From: Cyclobacteriaceae bacterium
Lineage (GTDB): Bacteria; Bacteroidota; Bacteroidia; Cytophagales; Cyclobacteriaceae
Assembly (NCBI GenBank): GCA_028284125.1
Contig: JANQSI010000010.1
Location: 186,001 to 250,000, forward strand
DNA: 64,000 nt
Reading direction: 5' to 3'
Position numbers and translations under genes: made by a program. Under the pieces are notes generated by a model, which was given only the letters and a program-made list of their open reading frames with translations, searched no databases and was not told the DNA's origin. Within the stretch, counting starts at the first letter, position 1, and each line of letters begins with the position of its first letter. Positions 24,719 to 33,407 of this stretch are shown in pieces.

Positions 24719-26368
24719 ATGCTAATTGGTTTATTAAGCTTGTTGATGAGGTATTCAATTTTCAGTTTCATTTTCTTTTTATCTATTGTTCTTCTCGCGC
24801 AATCACCGGAAGACATTGCCAGAAGACTGGGGGAGAGCTTCCAAAATCGGAGTTCTTTCCAACTGATCGAAAAACCTTTGGATCATGTTCAGCAAGGGAT
24901 TTTGGTCATGCGTCCAACTCGTATGGATGCACTGGATGTAGAGACGATTGTTTCAGTGAGTGAGTCAGGTGAGATGTATTTGAATGCATCTGCTAATCCT
25001 GGGCGGATGAAGATTTGGCGAGATAGCGAACTGGTGTTTGATGGTCGAACAAAGACTGTTGGTGCACCTCCGTCGGTTGATCAGCATGTTTTCAAGTCAG
25101 AAGTTCATTATCCATTACCCGTTTTTTCCGGTGACTACCAGATTCGTTTCGAGTATTATCCCGAAGGAGAATCGAGCACAATCTTTCTCTGGGTTTCCAA
25201 TGAAAAGGGGATTGTCCAGCAAGAAATGAGTTATCGCAGTGACTGGGATTTTGCAGATCAATTGTACAAGTTCAAGTCGCGGACTTCTGCGGATGAATTG
25301 GATTGGGAATTTCCTTCAGAATTGCCAACTGCCTTGCAACTGAAATCTGAATTAAATGACTGGAACTATGCCACCGGAATGGTGTTGGATGCAATGTGGA
25401 AAGCTTCTGAACACTTTTCCAGTGTGGATTTTAGAAGTTTTGTTAAAGAACACCTCAACTTTTACGCAGATAATCTGAATAGAATAGTTGAAGGTACTCA
25501 GAATAAAGATGCGATTTTCAAACCCTTTCAGCGGTATTTCAGGTACCAACAATTCGATGATTTTGGGCCGCAGACTGTACCATTTTTAAATCTGGAGGAA
25601 ACGGATGCTAACAAGAAATTCGTATCAAAAGGGTTAAGTAAGCTGCTTTATAAAGCCACTCGACTCAGCGACGGATCGTATGCGAGAACTAAGCCGGACT
25701 CTCTTTCCATGTGGTCCGAAGATTTGTATATGAGCACCGTGCTTTTATGCAGAGCGTATCAACAAAGCCAAAGTCCAAAGTATCTGCAGGAAGCAATCAA
25801 GCAAACCATCCTTTATAATCGGCATTTAAAAGATCGGATGTCCCGAATTTATACACATGGTTTTTTTGCTGAAAATGTAGAACGGAGTGCGAGCAAATGG
25901 GCACGAGCAAATGGATTCGTTTTATGGGCTAATGTGGAGCTTTTAAAAGTGATGCCTTTGGATCATCCTGAGCTTGAATCAATCCTTAGAATTTATCGAT
26001 CTAATGCTTCCAGTATGCGTGAATTGCAGTCACTGGATGGAAGATGGCGTCAGGTTTTAAACAAAGACTCAAGTTATTTAGAGACCTCTGCTAGTGCGCT
26101 GTTTGTGGCGGCTTTTGCCGAAGGATTAAGTAACGATTGGCTATTCAATAAGGCAGAATTTAGGCAGTCTACAGTTAAAGGTTGGGTAGCATTGACTGAA
26201 CAAATTGACGAAGTGGGAAATGTTGTTGGAATTTCTCCAGATACGCCAATTCTCTACTCAGATGAAGAATATGAAAAACTGAAACCCCTTGAAAATCATC
26301 CGGTTGGGTTGGCTGCTATGCTTTATGCTGCAATTGCAATGGATCGGTTTCAGGGGAGTAGCAAATAG
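24719..26368 (+). CDS. secreted GH88/GH105-type glycoside hydrolase
   Basis: 549 residues. A signal peptide (core FSFIFFLSIVLLAQ) precedes an N-terminal beta domain (residues 30-200) and a C-terminal (alpha/alpha)6-type domain with features of unsaturated glucuronyl/rhamnogalacturonyl hydrolases: RLSDGSYAR, MWSEDLYMSTVLLCRAYQ (near 333-350), SASKWARANGFVLWANVELL, LDGRWRQVLNKDSSYLETSASALFVAAFAEG. These enzymes remove the unsaturated sugar left by polysaccharide lyases, acting on pectin or ulvan fragments. The usual DD of the W.DDL[FY]M motif is ED here, the second Asp being kept. No lyase or SusCD pair is adjacent. Start: the first ATG; a second ATG nine codons on also leaves a good signal peptide. 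Confidence 0.78.
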   Translation: MLIGLLSLLMRYSIFSFIFFLSIVLLAQSPEDIARRLGESFQNRSSFQLIEKPLDHVQQGILVMRPTRMDALDVETIVSVSESGEMYLNASANPGRMKIWRDSELVFDGRTKTVGAPPSVDQHVFKSEVHYPLPVFSGDYQIRFEYYPEGESSTIFLWVSNEKGIVQQEMSYRSDWDFADQLYKFKSRTSADELDWEFPSELPTALQLKSELNDWNYATGMVLDAMWKASEHFSSVDFRSFVKEHLNFYADNLNRIVEGTQNKDAIFKPFQRYFRYQQFDDFGPQTVPFLNLEETDANKKFVSKGLSKLLYKATRLSDGSYARTKPDSLSMWSEDLYMSTVLLCRAYQQSQSPKYLQEAIKQTILYNRHLKDRMSRIYTHGFFAENVERSASKWARANGFVLWANVELLKVMPLDHPELESILRIYRSNASSMRELQSLDGRWRQVLNKDSSYLETSASALFVAAFAEGLSNDWLFNKAEFRQSTVKGWVALTEQIDEVGNVVGISPDTPILYSDEEYEKLKPLENHPVGLAAMLYAAIAMDRFQGSSK

Positions 26369-26510
26369 TTAGTAGATAGCAAGTTGCAAGCGGTTAGTTG
26401 CAAGCTGTAAGTAGTTAATCATTCAAATTCAAAATTCTTTCATTCCATCATTCAAAATTGAATCCTCTGTCCATTCTTTAATCTTTTAATCGTCCATTGT
26501 AAAATCGTAT
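26369..26510. repeat. intergenic repeat of the AAGTTGCAAG type plus AT-rich low-complexity text
   Basis: Begins with AGTAGATAGCAAGTTGCAAG and GTTAGTTGCAAGC, words shared with the spacers at 26934, 33472 and 60255, and continues with degenerate ATTCAAAATTC and ATCATTCAA words. No gene or terminator is visible. Confidence 0.55.
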
Positions 26511-26513
26511 CAG

Positions 26514-26933
26514 ATGAATTATTCAAAGGAAATTACCTATTCTACTTCTCCAGAAGTTCTCTTTGTGGCAATTACACAAAAACTGGAATCGTGGTGGGGA
26601 AAGACGGATAATGGTGTAGCGAATGTTGGTGATAAGTTCAAAACATCTTTTGGAAATGCTTTTTGGAAGTTCAGAATTGCGGAGATTGTACCTGATCAAA
26701 AAGTTGTATGGGAGTGTATCGATGGTCAACCTGAATTTGAGGATGAATGGATTGGAACTAAACTCCATTGGAATATTTCTGAATCAGATGGAAAAACCCA
26801 TCTCTCTTTCATCCACGAGGGATTAACACCTGCTTTTGAATGTTATGATGTTTGCGCGCCTACCTGGGATCTATTCATTTCGACGAGTTTGAAAAGCTTT
26901 GTAGAAACTGGGAAAGGGATGCCACATTTTTAG
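26514..26933 (+). CDS. SRPBCC (AHSA1-like) protein
   Basis: 139 residues of the START/Bet v1-like fold in the AHSA1 branch: YSKEITYSTSPEVLFVAITQKLESWWGK at the start, VGDKFKTSFGNAFWKFRIAEIVPDQKVVWE in the middle, and a long C-terminal helix starting at WDLFISTSLKSF. Such proteins bind small hydrophobic ligands in a cavity; the eukaryotic relative Aha1 binds Hsp90. The ligand is unknown. The gene is flanked on both sides by AAGTTGCAAG-type spacers and has no evident operon partner. Confidence 0.85.
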   Translation: MNYSKEITYSTSPEVLFVAITQKLESWWGKTDNGVANVGDKFKTSFGNAFWKFRIAEIVPDQKVVWECIDGQPEFEDEWIGTKLHWNISESDGKTHLSFIHEGLTPAFECYDVCAPTWDLFISTSLKSFVETGKGMPHF

Positions 26934-27007
26934 TGGATAGTAGATAGTAGTAAGTTGCAAGTGGTAAGCTACTTGAAGCTTGAAACTTGCGGCTTATAGC
27001 TAAAAAC
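26934..27007. repeat. intergenic AAGTTGCAAG-type repeat
   Basis: Contains GTAGATAGTAGTAAGTTGCAAG, TACTTGAAGCTTGAAACTTG and GCGGCTTATAGC. The GCTTGAAAC/GCGGCTT words match those of the hairpin at 60255-60322. It fills the whole gap between two convergent genes. Confidence 0.6.
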
Positions 27008-28633
27008 TTACGCCACCATTTTTTTATCAAATCTCATCAAGAAATCGACGAGATTATCTTCCGTTGCAAGTCCTAATTTCTTTCTTAATCGGTATCGAGC
27101 GGTTTTTACACTGTCACTGGAGATGCCAAGGATTCGGGAAGATTCTTTCAGGTTCATATTGAGTCGCAGCAGTGCACAAAGCCGAAGTTCCGCACTGCCA
27201 ATTTCCGGATACTGCGTTTTGATTGCAGTGAAGAATCCTTTGTGCACTTCTTCGAACATCATTTTGAAATTCTCCCAGTCATTGTCAATTCGAGAATTGT
27301 CGTCTAAGAGTTTGCGAACCATGAGAAGATCTTTTGCAACCTCACCGGCGGCTTGTTTTCTGATTTCTTCAACTTTGTCTGAAAACTGTTCGATGAGTTC
27401 GTTTTTTTGAATGAAGTTGAGTGCATAAGATGTCAATTCTTTGTTTTTGTACTCTAACTCGCGTTCTAGCCTCAATTGATCTTCTTTTACTTTTTTCATT
27501 CGAGATCTGGCAATGAAAATGATGAGCGCAATTGTTAAGATGGCGATTACGATCCCGGCTATCAAATAGCTCTGGATTAAGTCCTTCCTGGTTTGCGCTG
27601 TTTTCAATTCGGCCAATTCTTTTTCCTTTTGAGCTACTTCATAGTTGTTTTCAAGTCGCTTGACTTCAACTTTTTGTCGATTTTCTATTGCTTTTATTCG
27701 GGCTTCATGACGTTTTTTGAAATAATCTAGCGCGCTGTTTAAGTTGCCTCGTTCTTCCTCTAATTCTGCCATCGATCGGTAGGCGGCACTCAATGTACTT
27801 TGATTTTTGGAAGAGTCGGCATACTGAATAGCTTTGGTAAAACTATCATAGGCCGAATTCCATGATTTTTGGTCTTTGTATATGTTGCCAAGGTTGATGA
27901 AGTCACCTCCAAGTCCCACATAGTTCTTGGTCTCAAGGTTTATTTCTATGGCTTTTTGTGTAAACTCAATTGCTTTATCAAAGTCTTTCACATACGTATG
28001 ATAAAGCGAACCAAGATTCGTGTAAGTGGCCTGTAGTCTTCGCTTGCTTACGTTGAATTCTAATCGTATTTCCAAAGCTCTCGTGTGATAGTAAAGCGAG
28101 CTGTCCTGTTGGCCTAATTCATCATGAGCAATTCCTAAATTGTTATAAAGAACACCAATGAAATTGTAGTTATTGGGATCTACTGTTTTTAGGGCGTTGG
28201 CGAAGGTTTCCCTTGCTTTTTCTGCATCACCCAGTTGAAGATACGCCAAGCCAATGTTGTTCCAGCTTCCAGCTACACGAGCAAAATCACCAAGTTCTTC
28301 AAAAAGTGTAATAGCCTTCAGTTGGGAATCAATCAGTTCAGCTGATTTTCCAAGAACGTAATTGGATGCGCCTATTCTACGGAGTGCAATTGCCTGACCT
28401 TCTTTGTATCCGATCTTTTCCGCAGCTGCCAAAATGTTTTCAGAGATCTTTTTTACCAACTCAGGATAGGTCCGGTAATGAGCAAGTGTGTATGCATTCA
28501 AATAGTTGATTGAACCTGTATCTGCTTTGACTTCAGATTCTGAAAAGGCGATCAGGCTATCGAGGACAGACTCTTGAGCTGTAGCCCAAAATGTACCTAT
28601 CAGCACACAAAGGGCAAGTAGTGGTTTCTTCAT
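27008..28633 (-). CDS. TPR sensor protein with one membrane helix and C-terminal LuxR-like HTH
   Basis: 541 residues. Signal peptide (KKPLLALCVLIGTFWATAQ), then about six tetratricopeptide repeats in the periplasm (residues 60-300, e.g. AGSWNNIGLAYLQLGDAEKARETFANAL and YTNLGSLYHTYVKDFDKAIEFTQKAIEI), a coiled coil, one membrane helix (about 350-372), a cytoplasmic coiled coil and a C-terminal helix-turn-helix (about 480-535) with LRLCALLRLNMNLKESSRILGISSDSVKTARYRLRKKLG. This layout, periplasmic TPR joined to a cytoplasmic LuxR-type domain, is a one-component transmembrane regulator common in Bacteroidota. Targets and signal are unknown. An inverted repeat lies at its 5' end. Confidence 0.88.
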   Translation of the reverse strand: MKKPLLALCVLIGTFWATAQESVLDSLIAFSESEVKADTGSINYLNAYTLAHYRTYPELVKKISENILAAAEKIGYKEGQAIALRRIGASNYVLGKSAELIDSQLKAITLFEELGDFARVAGSWNNIGLAYLQLGDAEKARETFANALKTVDPNNYNFIGVLYNNLGIAHDELGQQDSSLYYHTRALEIRLEFNVSKRRLQATYTNLGSLYHTYVKDFDKAIEFTQKAIEINLETKNYVGLGGDFINLGNIYKDQKSWNSAYDSFTKAIQYADSSKNQSTLSAAYRSMAELEEERGNLNSALDYFKKRHEARIKAIENRQKVEVKRLENNYEVAQKEKELAELKTAQTRKDLIQSYLIAGIVIAILTIALIIFIARSRMKKVKEDQLRLERELEYKNKELTSYALNFIQKNELIEQFSDKVEEIRKQAAGEVAKDLLMVRKLLDDNSRIDNDWENFKMMFEEVHKGFFTAIKTQYPEIGSAELRLCALLRLNMNLKESSRILGISSDSVKTARYRLRKKLGLATEDNLVDFLMRFDKKMVA

Positions 28634-28634
28634 G

Positions 28635-28657
28635 ACTTAGTGACGAAGTGACTAAGT
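28635..28657 (-). repeat. inverted repeat just upstream of the TPR regulator start
   Basis: ACTTAGT (28635-28641) and ACTAAGT (28651-28657) are exact reverse complements; the inner part GACGAAGTG pairs poorly. It starts one base before the ATG on the reverse strand, so it may act on translation or be an autoregulatory site, or be part of the intergenic repeat stock of this genome. Confidence 0.4.
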
Positions 28658-28725
28658 TAGAAAATCGTAAGCTAAGAGGGGAGGAGAGTAGAGTAATCTG
28701 TAAATCAATTAGACGGTCTATCCAA

Positions 28726-29547
28726 CTATTTCTTTATCCAGTCCAGTAAGTCCTTTTTTTTATACCTGCTCACGTTAATTAATACATCATTGGGTTGTCG
28801 CAACTGGAGTTGCAATTTCCGATTGGTTCTGTGTTTTATTTCTTTGACTGCATTTCTACTTATAATCGTCTGCCTGTTGGCTCGAAAAAAATCATCAGAC
28901 TTAAGGTTCATCTCAAGATGATCCAGTGATTTGAATTGGGTGTTTAGAAAGGATTGATCGGACTTGAAAATTCTAATGATACCATTCGTTACCTGCGCAT
29001 AAGAAATTTCGCTAAGCGGAAGTAGTGTTTTCTTGCGTCCCGTTTTCACCAATATTGTTTCTGTCGCTTTCTGTCTTCTATTCTTATTTTCCTGCAAATG
29101 GCTATATAAAATGAAGGCAAGATTTTCAATAATGATTATGGAGATTGTAATGAATAAGTACGCAGTGAAATTCAAAAAAGCGACTGGCCCAAATACTAAT
29201 AGATACAAGATGGTATAAACAGCGATTCCAACCATTAAGTTTGAGATAATAAACTTTGAAATCATTCCATAGGTCAGTTGGTTGTTTTTGAATAACTCAT
29301 CCTTGACGATTAGTGTAACTGCCCAGCTTGATGTACAAATAATCCCGCCAAAAAAAAGACCGTTTAAAAAGGATCTCATCGGAAATGAATAGTCAGTGAA
29401 ATCAGCTTGTCGAATATGCGCATTGATCAATGCCAACAGAACTATAACTCCATACCTTATCAGTGCATTTCGAACATGAAAATCGAATATATGAATACGT
29501 GAATCAAGCTGCTGAGCAGAAAGATTGCTAGTTGAGGGTTTGTTCAT
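28726..29547 (-). CDS. membrane-anchored LytTR-family transcription regulator
   Basis: 273 residues from the ATG of MNKPSTSNLSAQQ (a GTG 20 codons earlier is rejected because it lies inside the repeat region). Four membrane helices (about 28-48, 58-80, 95-118, 125-150) are followed by a LytTR DNA-binding domain (about 170-272) with ILVKTGRKKTLLPLSEISYAQVTNGIIRI, FKSLDHLEMNL, FFRANRQTIISRNAVKEI and a basic end. There is no receiver domain, so sensing would be at the membrane. Two TGTACCACT direct repeats upstream with 22-bp period fit a LytTR site. The neighbouring TPR regulator gene follows on the same strand. Confidence 0.88.
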   Translation of the reverse strand: MNKPSTSNLSAQQLDSRIHIFDFHVRNALIRYGVIVLLALINAHIRQADFTDYSFPMRSFLNGLFFGGIICTSSWAVTLIVKDELFKNNQLTYGMISKFIISNLMVGIAVYTILYLLVFGPVAFLNFTAYLFITISIIIIENLAFILYSHLQENKNRRQKATETILVKTGRKKTLLPLSEISYAQVTNGIIRIFKSDQSFLNTQFKSLDHLEMNLKSDDFFRANRQTIISRNAVKEIKHRTNRKLQLQLRQPNDVLINVSRYKKKDLLDWIKK

Positions 29548-29595
29548 TTCTATTTTAAGGACCTGTTGGGTAAACGGAACAACAGATTTTTTGGA

Positions 29596-29626
29596 TGTAC
29601 CACTCACAATAATTTAGTGTACCACT
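29596..29626. promoter_or_regulatory. LytTR-type direct repeat, candidate operator
   Basis: TGTACCACT occurs at 29596-29604 and 29618-29626 in the same orientation with a period of 22 bp (two helical turns), the layout known for LytTR proteins, which bind paired 9-bp direct repeats. It lies between the LytTR gene and the divergent DinB-fold gene, 49 bp from the first start and 97 bp from the second. Confidence 0.55.
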
Positions 29627-29722
29627 GAGAATGGATTCTTGATTCGTTACCATCTGCACTACGAAATCAACGTGTTAGTCTTGAGAATCGAAAAACCTTA
29701 CAGAACTAAACAAAACAGAAAA

Positions 29723-30340
29723 ATGAAAAATCATTTACCATTAATGAAACTGGTTATTGTTCTTCTAGTCATGATATCAGGAAGTGTGGCACATGGACAG
29801 AAGGGAACCATCAATGAAACCGAACTCGAATTCGTTAAGAATTATCTCACTGTCTCTCTTGAAAGCACGACGAAAACACTGGATGGAGTGGATAACGAAC
29901 TTTGGAATTATACTCCGAAGAGTGGCGGGTGGAGTGTCGGTGAATGTATGGAGCACATTATGTTAGCTGAAAATGCGTTGTTCAAACAAATTCAAGGTGC
30001 TTTATCAAAAGAAGCAGACAACAAAAAAGACCTGACTTATCAAGATGGATATGTCATAACGAAAACTGTTGATAGGGGTAAAAAGGTGAAAACTCCACTT
30101 GAGCCTCAAACGGTGTCAATGTCAAAAGCAGAATACGTTAAGTGGTTGAAAAAATCTAGGAAGGCTATCACATCATTCATTGAGAAGCCTGGCCTTGAAT
30201 TGAGAAATCATTTTGGACCATCTCCTTTTGGGGAAGTTGATGCATATCAGTTGGTTTTAATAATCGCTGGGCATGGAATGCGTCATACCGCCCAGATGAA
30301 TGAAGTGATCGAAGAGTTCAATACACGTTCATCAGATTAG
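29723..30340 (+). CDS. exported DinB-fold (DinB_2) protein
   Basis: Starting at MKNHLPLMKLVIVLLVMISGSVAHGQ, a clear signal peptide, the 205-residue product has the four-helix DinB/YfiT fold: LEFVKNYLTVSLESTTKTLDGV, GWSVGECMEHIMLAENALF and HGMRHTAQMNEVIEEF near the end. The metal-binding histidines (one in MEHIML, two in HGMRH) are kept. DinB-fold proteins include bacillithiol- or mycothiol-dependent transferases and metal-dependent hydrolases; this is not the DNA polymerase of the same name. Export of such a protein is unusual outside Bacteroidota and its substrate is unknown. It shares its regulatory region with the LytTR gene. Confidence 0.82.
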   Translation: MKNHLPLMKLVIVLLVMISGSVAHGQKGTINETELEFVKNYLTVSLESTTKTLDGVDNELWNYTPKSGGWSVGECMEHIMLAENALFKQIQGALSKEADNKKDLTYQDGYVITKTVDRGKKVKTPLEPQTVSMSKAEYVKWLKKSRKAITSFIEKPGLELRNHFGPSPFGEVDAYQLVLIIAGHGMRHTAQMNEVIEEFNTRSSD

Positions 30341-30361
30341 TTTTTTGTTCAATATGGTAGT

Positions 30362-30389
30362 AAAAGCACGGAAATTGTTCCGTGCTTTT
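30362..30389. terminator. bidirectional terminator
   Basis: Perfect 12-base arms AAAAGCACGGAA and TTCCGTGCTTTT around ATTG. It ends both the exported DinB-fold gene and the reverse-strand permease operon. Confidence 0.88.
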
Positions 30390-30422
30390 CATATTACAAA
30401 TTAGGATTCACTTTTAGAGAAT

Positions 30423-33071
30423 CTATTCACTTCTTAACCGCTCAGCAGGATTTGCTACTGAGCCTTTTATCGCCTGAAATCCGACTGTGAGTAACGTCAA
30501 AAGAACCATAGCAAAAGCCACAGGTATGAAGATATCAAGGCCAATATTGATTCGATATGCGAAATTATCCAGCCACATATTTGCCAGCCAATAGGAGGTA
30601 GGGAAGGCTAGCGCTATGCAAATTAAAACGAGCCATATGTAGCGCATAATTAAATGTCTAATCAGTGTTTTAGTATTTGCTCCAAGCACTTTTCTGATAC
30701 TAATTTCCTTTGCTCTGCTGACGATGCTATAGCTAACTAATCCAAACAACCCAATGGTGGCAGTAATAATGGCAAGGATAGTGAAAACAGTGAAAAGCTG
30801 GCTAAGCTTATTCTCAGATTCGTAAAACTGCTCAAAGTTTTTGTCAACGAATTCAGGTTCGAATGGCCTGGTTGGTTCATATGCTCGATATTGTTTTTCC
30901 AAAAACTCTATGGAGCTAAGCGGATCATTCGCACTAATTCTGATGAGCACATTTTGGAAATACCGTTCTCCCATATGAAGAACCACACTTGACATTTGGT
31001 TGTGAAGGCTTTTGAAATTGAAATCATTCACAACACCAACGATTTTTCCTTTCTTCAAAGAATCTGATTCGCTCCACATCGACCAATGAACAGTTTCTCC
31101 AATAGCCTCTTCTGGACTAGAAAATCCAAAGTTACTGACCGCTGTTTCGTTGATGACAAAAGCACTGGTTGGATCAGTTGCAAATTCTCTCGAAAATCCT
31201 CTGCCCGCAATCACATCAATCTTCATTAGGGATAGATAATCATGATCAACCATGAACATATTGCATGAAAGCTCAGTATCTCTTTTTTCAGGAAGGAATA
31301 CACCATCTCCTGCAACAATTCCTCCTGGAACTCCATAGCTGAAACTAACCTCTTCAATTTGGCTATGTGCCAAAAAAGATTCCCTTGTTGATTCAAGATC
31401 ATTTTCGAGTGCATTGGTCAATGGGAATGTGAGGAGGTTTTCTTTGTTAAATCCCATGTCAGTTTCTCTCAGAAACTTGTATTGATTTTGCATGATCAGA
31501 GAAATGGTGATGAGACCAATCGAAAGAATGTACTGAGCACCAACCATTAATTGTCTGGGATCGAATGAAGCTTTTCGGAACGCTTTTTTGAATCCACCGC
31601 CGTGCAAAGCATCAATCGGGTTGAACCTGGTGATGACAAGGGCCGGGTACCAGCCAGAGAAAACACCTAATACGATCATGGAGCCAAATAAGATGGCGCA
31701 GTTCTTCAAGGTCAACAATTCACCGATTGTGAAATTCTTGCCGGTGAAATTGTTGAACGAGTTTAAAAGAACTAAGACAAGAATGATACTGATTATTCCA
31801 GCTGATATCGTGTAGAAAATGGACTCAAAACCGTATTGAATCATTAGTTGCTTTCGGTTTGCTCCAATGAATTTTCTAACACTTACTTCTTTAGCTCTTT
31901 TTAGCGATTGAGCAGTAGATAAATTGATGAAATTCAAGCAAGCGATCAGTAGAATGATCACTGCAGCAATGGATAGAAATAAAATGGATTGATAGCTTCT
32001 GGTAGTTGCAATATCCCATTGGAAATTATTAGAGTGTAGACGAATGTCTCGCACATTTTGCAAGTAAGGATCATATTGAAATCCATATTGAGCAGTAGGT
32101 TCTCTTGACAACTCTCGGACCCTGTCTCTGAATTGGATAATGAAATCGTTCTCATCTACCTGAGGATTCAATTCTATATAGGTGTAAAACTGCTGCCAAA
32201 TCCAGCTGCTCATTCGCTCTTCAGAAGTATATCGATTAATGAGTTTGAATGGGAAGATGTAATCCAATTCGAGATGGGACTCATCCGGTAAATCCTTGAA
32301 AATTCCAGCCACATTGACACTCATGTTTGAAATTGTAATGGTTTGACTTTCATAAGTCACATCACCAAAGATTTTCTTAAATAGGCTTTCAGACATGAAA
32401 ACCGATATGGGGTCCGTTTCTTGTGTGAATTCACCTTCCAGAAATTCAATATTCAAGATGTCAAGTACTTCCGGCTCTGCCATGACACCTTTTCGCTCAG
32501 AAAATGGCTGATTATCCACATAAAACACGGTACCGCCATAATCGAAAATTACTCGACCCGTTTGCTTGATCTGTGGAAACTCTTCCCGTAACGTAACACC
32601 ATACATAGGGGGAACAATAGGCAAGAAACTTCTTACTCCATCTTCACCTTCTCTTATATTGTAAATCCTAAATTTTTGATCTGCATCGGTTATATGTTTA
32701 TCGTAGCTTAGTTCGCTTTGTACAAACAAGGTGATAAAAATCACACTTGTAAGCCCGATGGTAAGCCCAATTAAATTGATGGTTGTAAATCCTTTTCTTT
32801 TCCAACCCATTCGAAGGGTGGTTTTGAAATAATTTTTAAACATTCCAAGTTGATTAGTCATTTTATTTGGTTTAAGTGGTTTTGCCACACTAGACCTTAA
32901 TAGTGTGGTCATATCAAATAAGTAAAAGAGCTTAGCGAGTATGAGACCTTTTTTTTCTACTCGTCGCTCAAAAAGTTCGTATAAATCACCTTCCAGTCCT
33001 TCCAGATGTCGGGTATGACAGAAGGAAGTGAAAAAGCGCTCAGCAAATCCTGGAGGTGATGGTCTTTTCAT
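30423..33071 (-). CDS. FtsX/MacB-type ABC permease with N-terminal permease prefix domain
   Basis: 882 residues, second member of the same family as the permease at 16.9-19.4 kb. Residues 1-60 hold the prefix domain (HLEGLEGDLYELFERRV), followed by TM (about 92-115), a MacB-like periplasmic domain starting SYDKHITDADQKFRIYN, three TM helices (about 370-480), another TM (about 515-535), a second periplasmic domain and the final FtsX block with AKEISIRKVLGANTK. Substrate unknown; no ATPase is adjacent. The start overlaps the stop of the PadR gene by 4 bases, so regulator and permease are translated from one message. Confidence 0.9.
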   Translation of the reverse strand: MKRPSPPGFAERFFTSFCHTRHLEGLEGDLYELFERRVEKKGLILAKLFYLFDMTTLLRSSVAKPLKPNKMTNQLGMFKNYFKTTLRMGWKRKGFTTINLIGLTIGLTSVIFITLFVQSELSYDKHITDADQKFRIYNIREGEDGVRSFLPIVPPMYGVTLREEFPQIKQTGRVIFDYGGTVFYVDNQPFSERKGVMAEPEVLDILNIEFLEGEFTQETDPISVFMSESLFKKIFGDVTYESQTITISNMSVNVAGIFKDLPDESHLELDYIFPFKLINRYTSEERMSSWIWQQFYTYIELNPQVDENDFIIQFRDRVRELSREPTAQYGFQYDPYLQNVRDIRLHSNNFQWDIATTRSYQSILFLSIAAVIILLIACLNFINLSTAQSLKRAKEVSVRKFIGANRKQLMIQYGFESIFYTISAGIISIILVLVLLNSFNNFTGKNFTIGELLTLKNCAILFGSMIVLGVFSGWYPALVITRFNPIDALHGGGFKKAFRKASFDPRQLMVGAQYILSIGLITISLIMQNQYKFLRETDMGFNKENLLTFPLTNALENDLESTRESFLAHSQIEEVSFSYGVPGGIVAGDGVFLPEKRDTELSCNMFMVDHDYLSLMKIDVIAGRGFSREFATDPTSAFVINETAVSNFGFSSPEEAIGETVHWSMWSESDSLKKGKIVGVVNDFNFKSLHNQMSSVVLHMGERYFQNVLIRISANDPLSSIEFLEKQYRAYEPTRPFEPEFVDKNFEQFYESENKLSQLFTVFTILAIITATIGLFGLVSYSIVSRAKEISIRKVLGANTKTLIRHLIMRYIWLVLICIALAFPTSYWLANMWLDNFAYRINIGLDIFIPVAFAMVLLTLLTVGFQAIKGSVANPAERLRSE

Positions 33072-33394
33072 TGGATTGCAATGTTGGGTATAAGCTTGAT
33101 CATCTCTGTGCGCTGCTCATAGATGGCTTTGATAATCTTGGTTCCTTGTGCCGTTAGCTTGTAAAATCGTTTCCTTCTTCCACGACGATCTTCAGTAGCG
33201 CCTTCCATGAAAGAAGAAATGAAACCTTTGTTTTCGAGTCTTGTCAGTGCACTGTGTAAAGCACCAATGCTGGGTTTTCGACCAGTTCGTTTTTGAAGAT
33301 CATCTTTCAGTGCAATTCCATATGCTTCATCTCCAAGGATGCCAACTGTCAACAGAACTAGTTCTTCGAATTCTCCTAAATGAGTTCCTTTCAT
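33068..33394 (-). CDS. PadR-family transcription regulator
   Basis: 108-residue winged-helix protein, parallel to the regulator at 16.5 kb: LGEFEELVLLTVGILGDEAYGIALKDDLQKRTG, GALHSALTRLENKGFISSF and DRRGRRKRFYKLTAQGTKI. The ATG is in good context and gives the conserved MKGTHLGEFEEL start. Two direct repeats with CTACRWWYAGGAA-like cores stand 14-66 bp upstream, related to those of the other PadR gene. Probable repressor of its own operon. Confidence 0.92.
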   Translation of the reverse strand: MKGTHLGEFEELVLLTVGILGDEAYGIALKDDLQKRTGRKPSIGALHSALTRLENKGFISSFMEGATEDRRGRRKRFYKLTAQGTKIIKAIYEQRTEMIKLIPNIAIQ

Positions 33395-33407
33395 AAGAAA
33401 TAAAATG

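Noticed and set aside
29723-30340. Reading this gene as the DNA polymerase DinB
   Set aside because: The DinB_2 fold shares only the name; the true polymerase is at 2955-4160.
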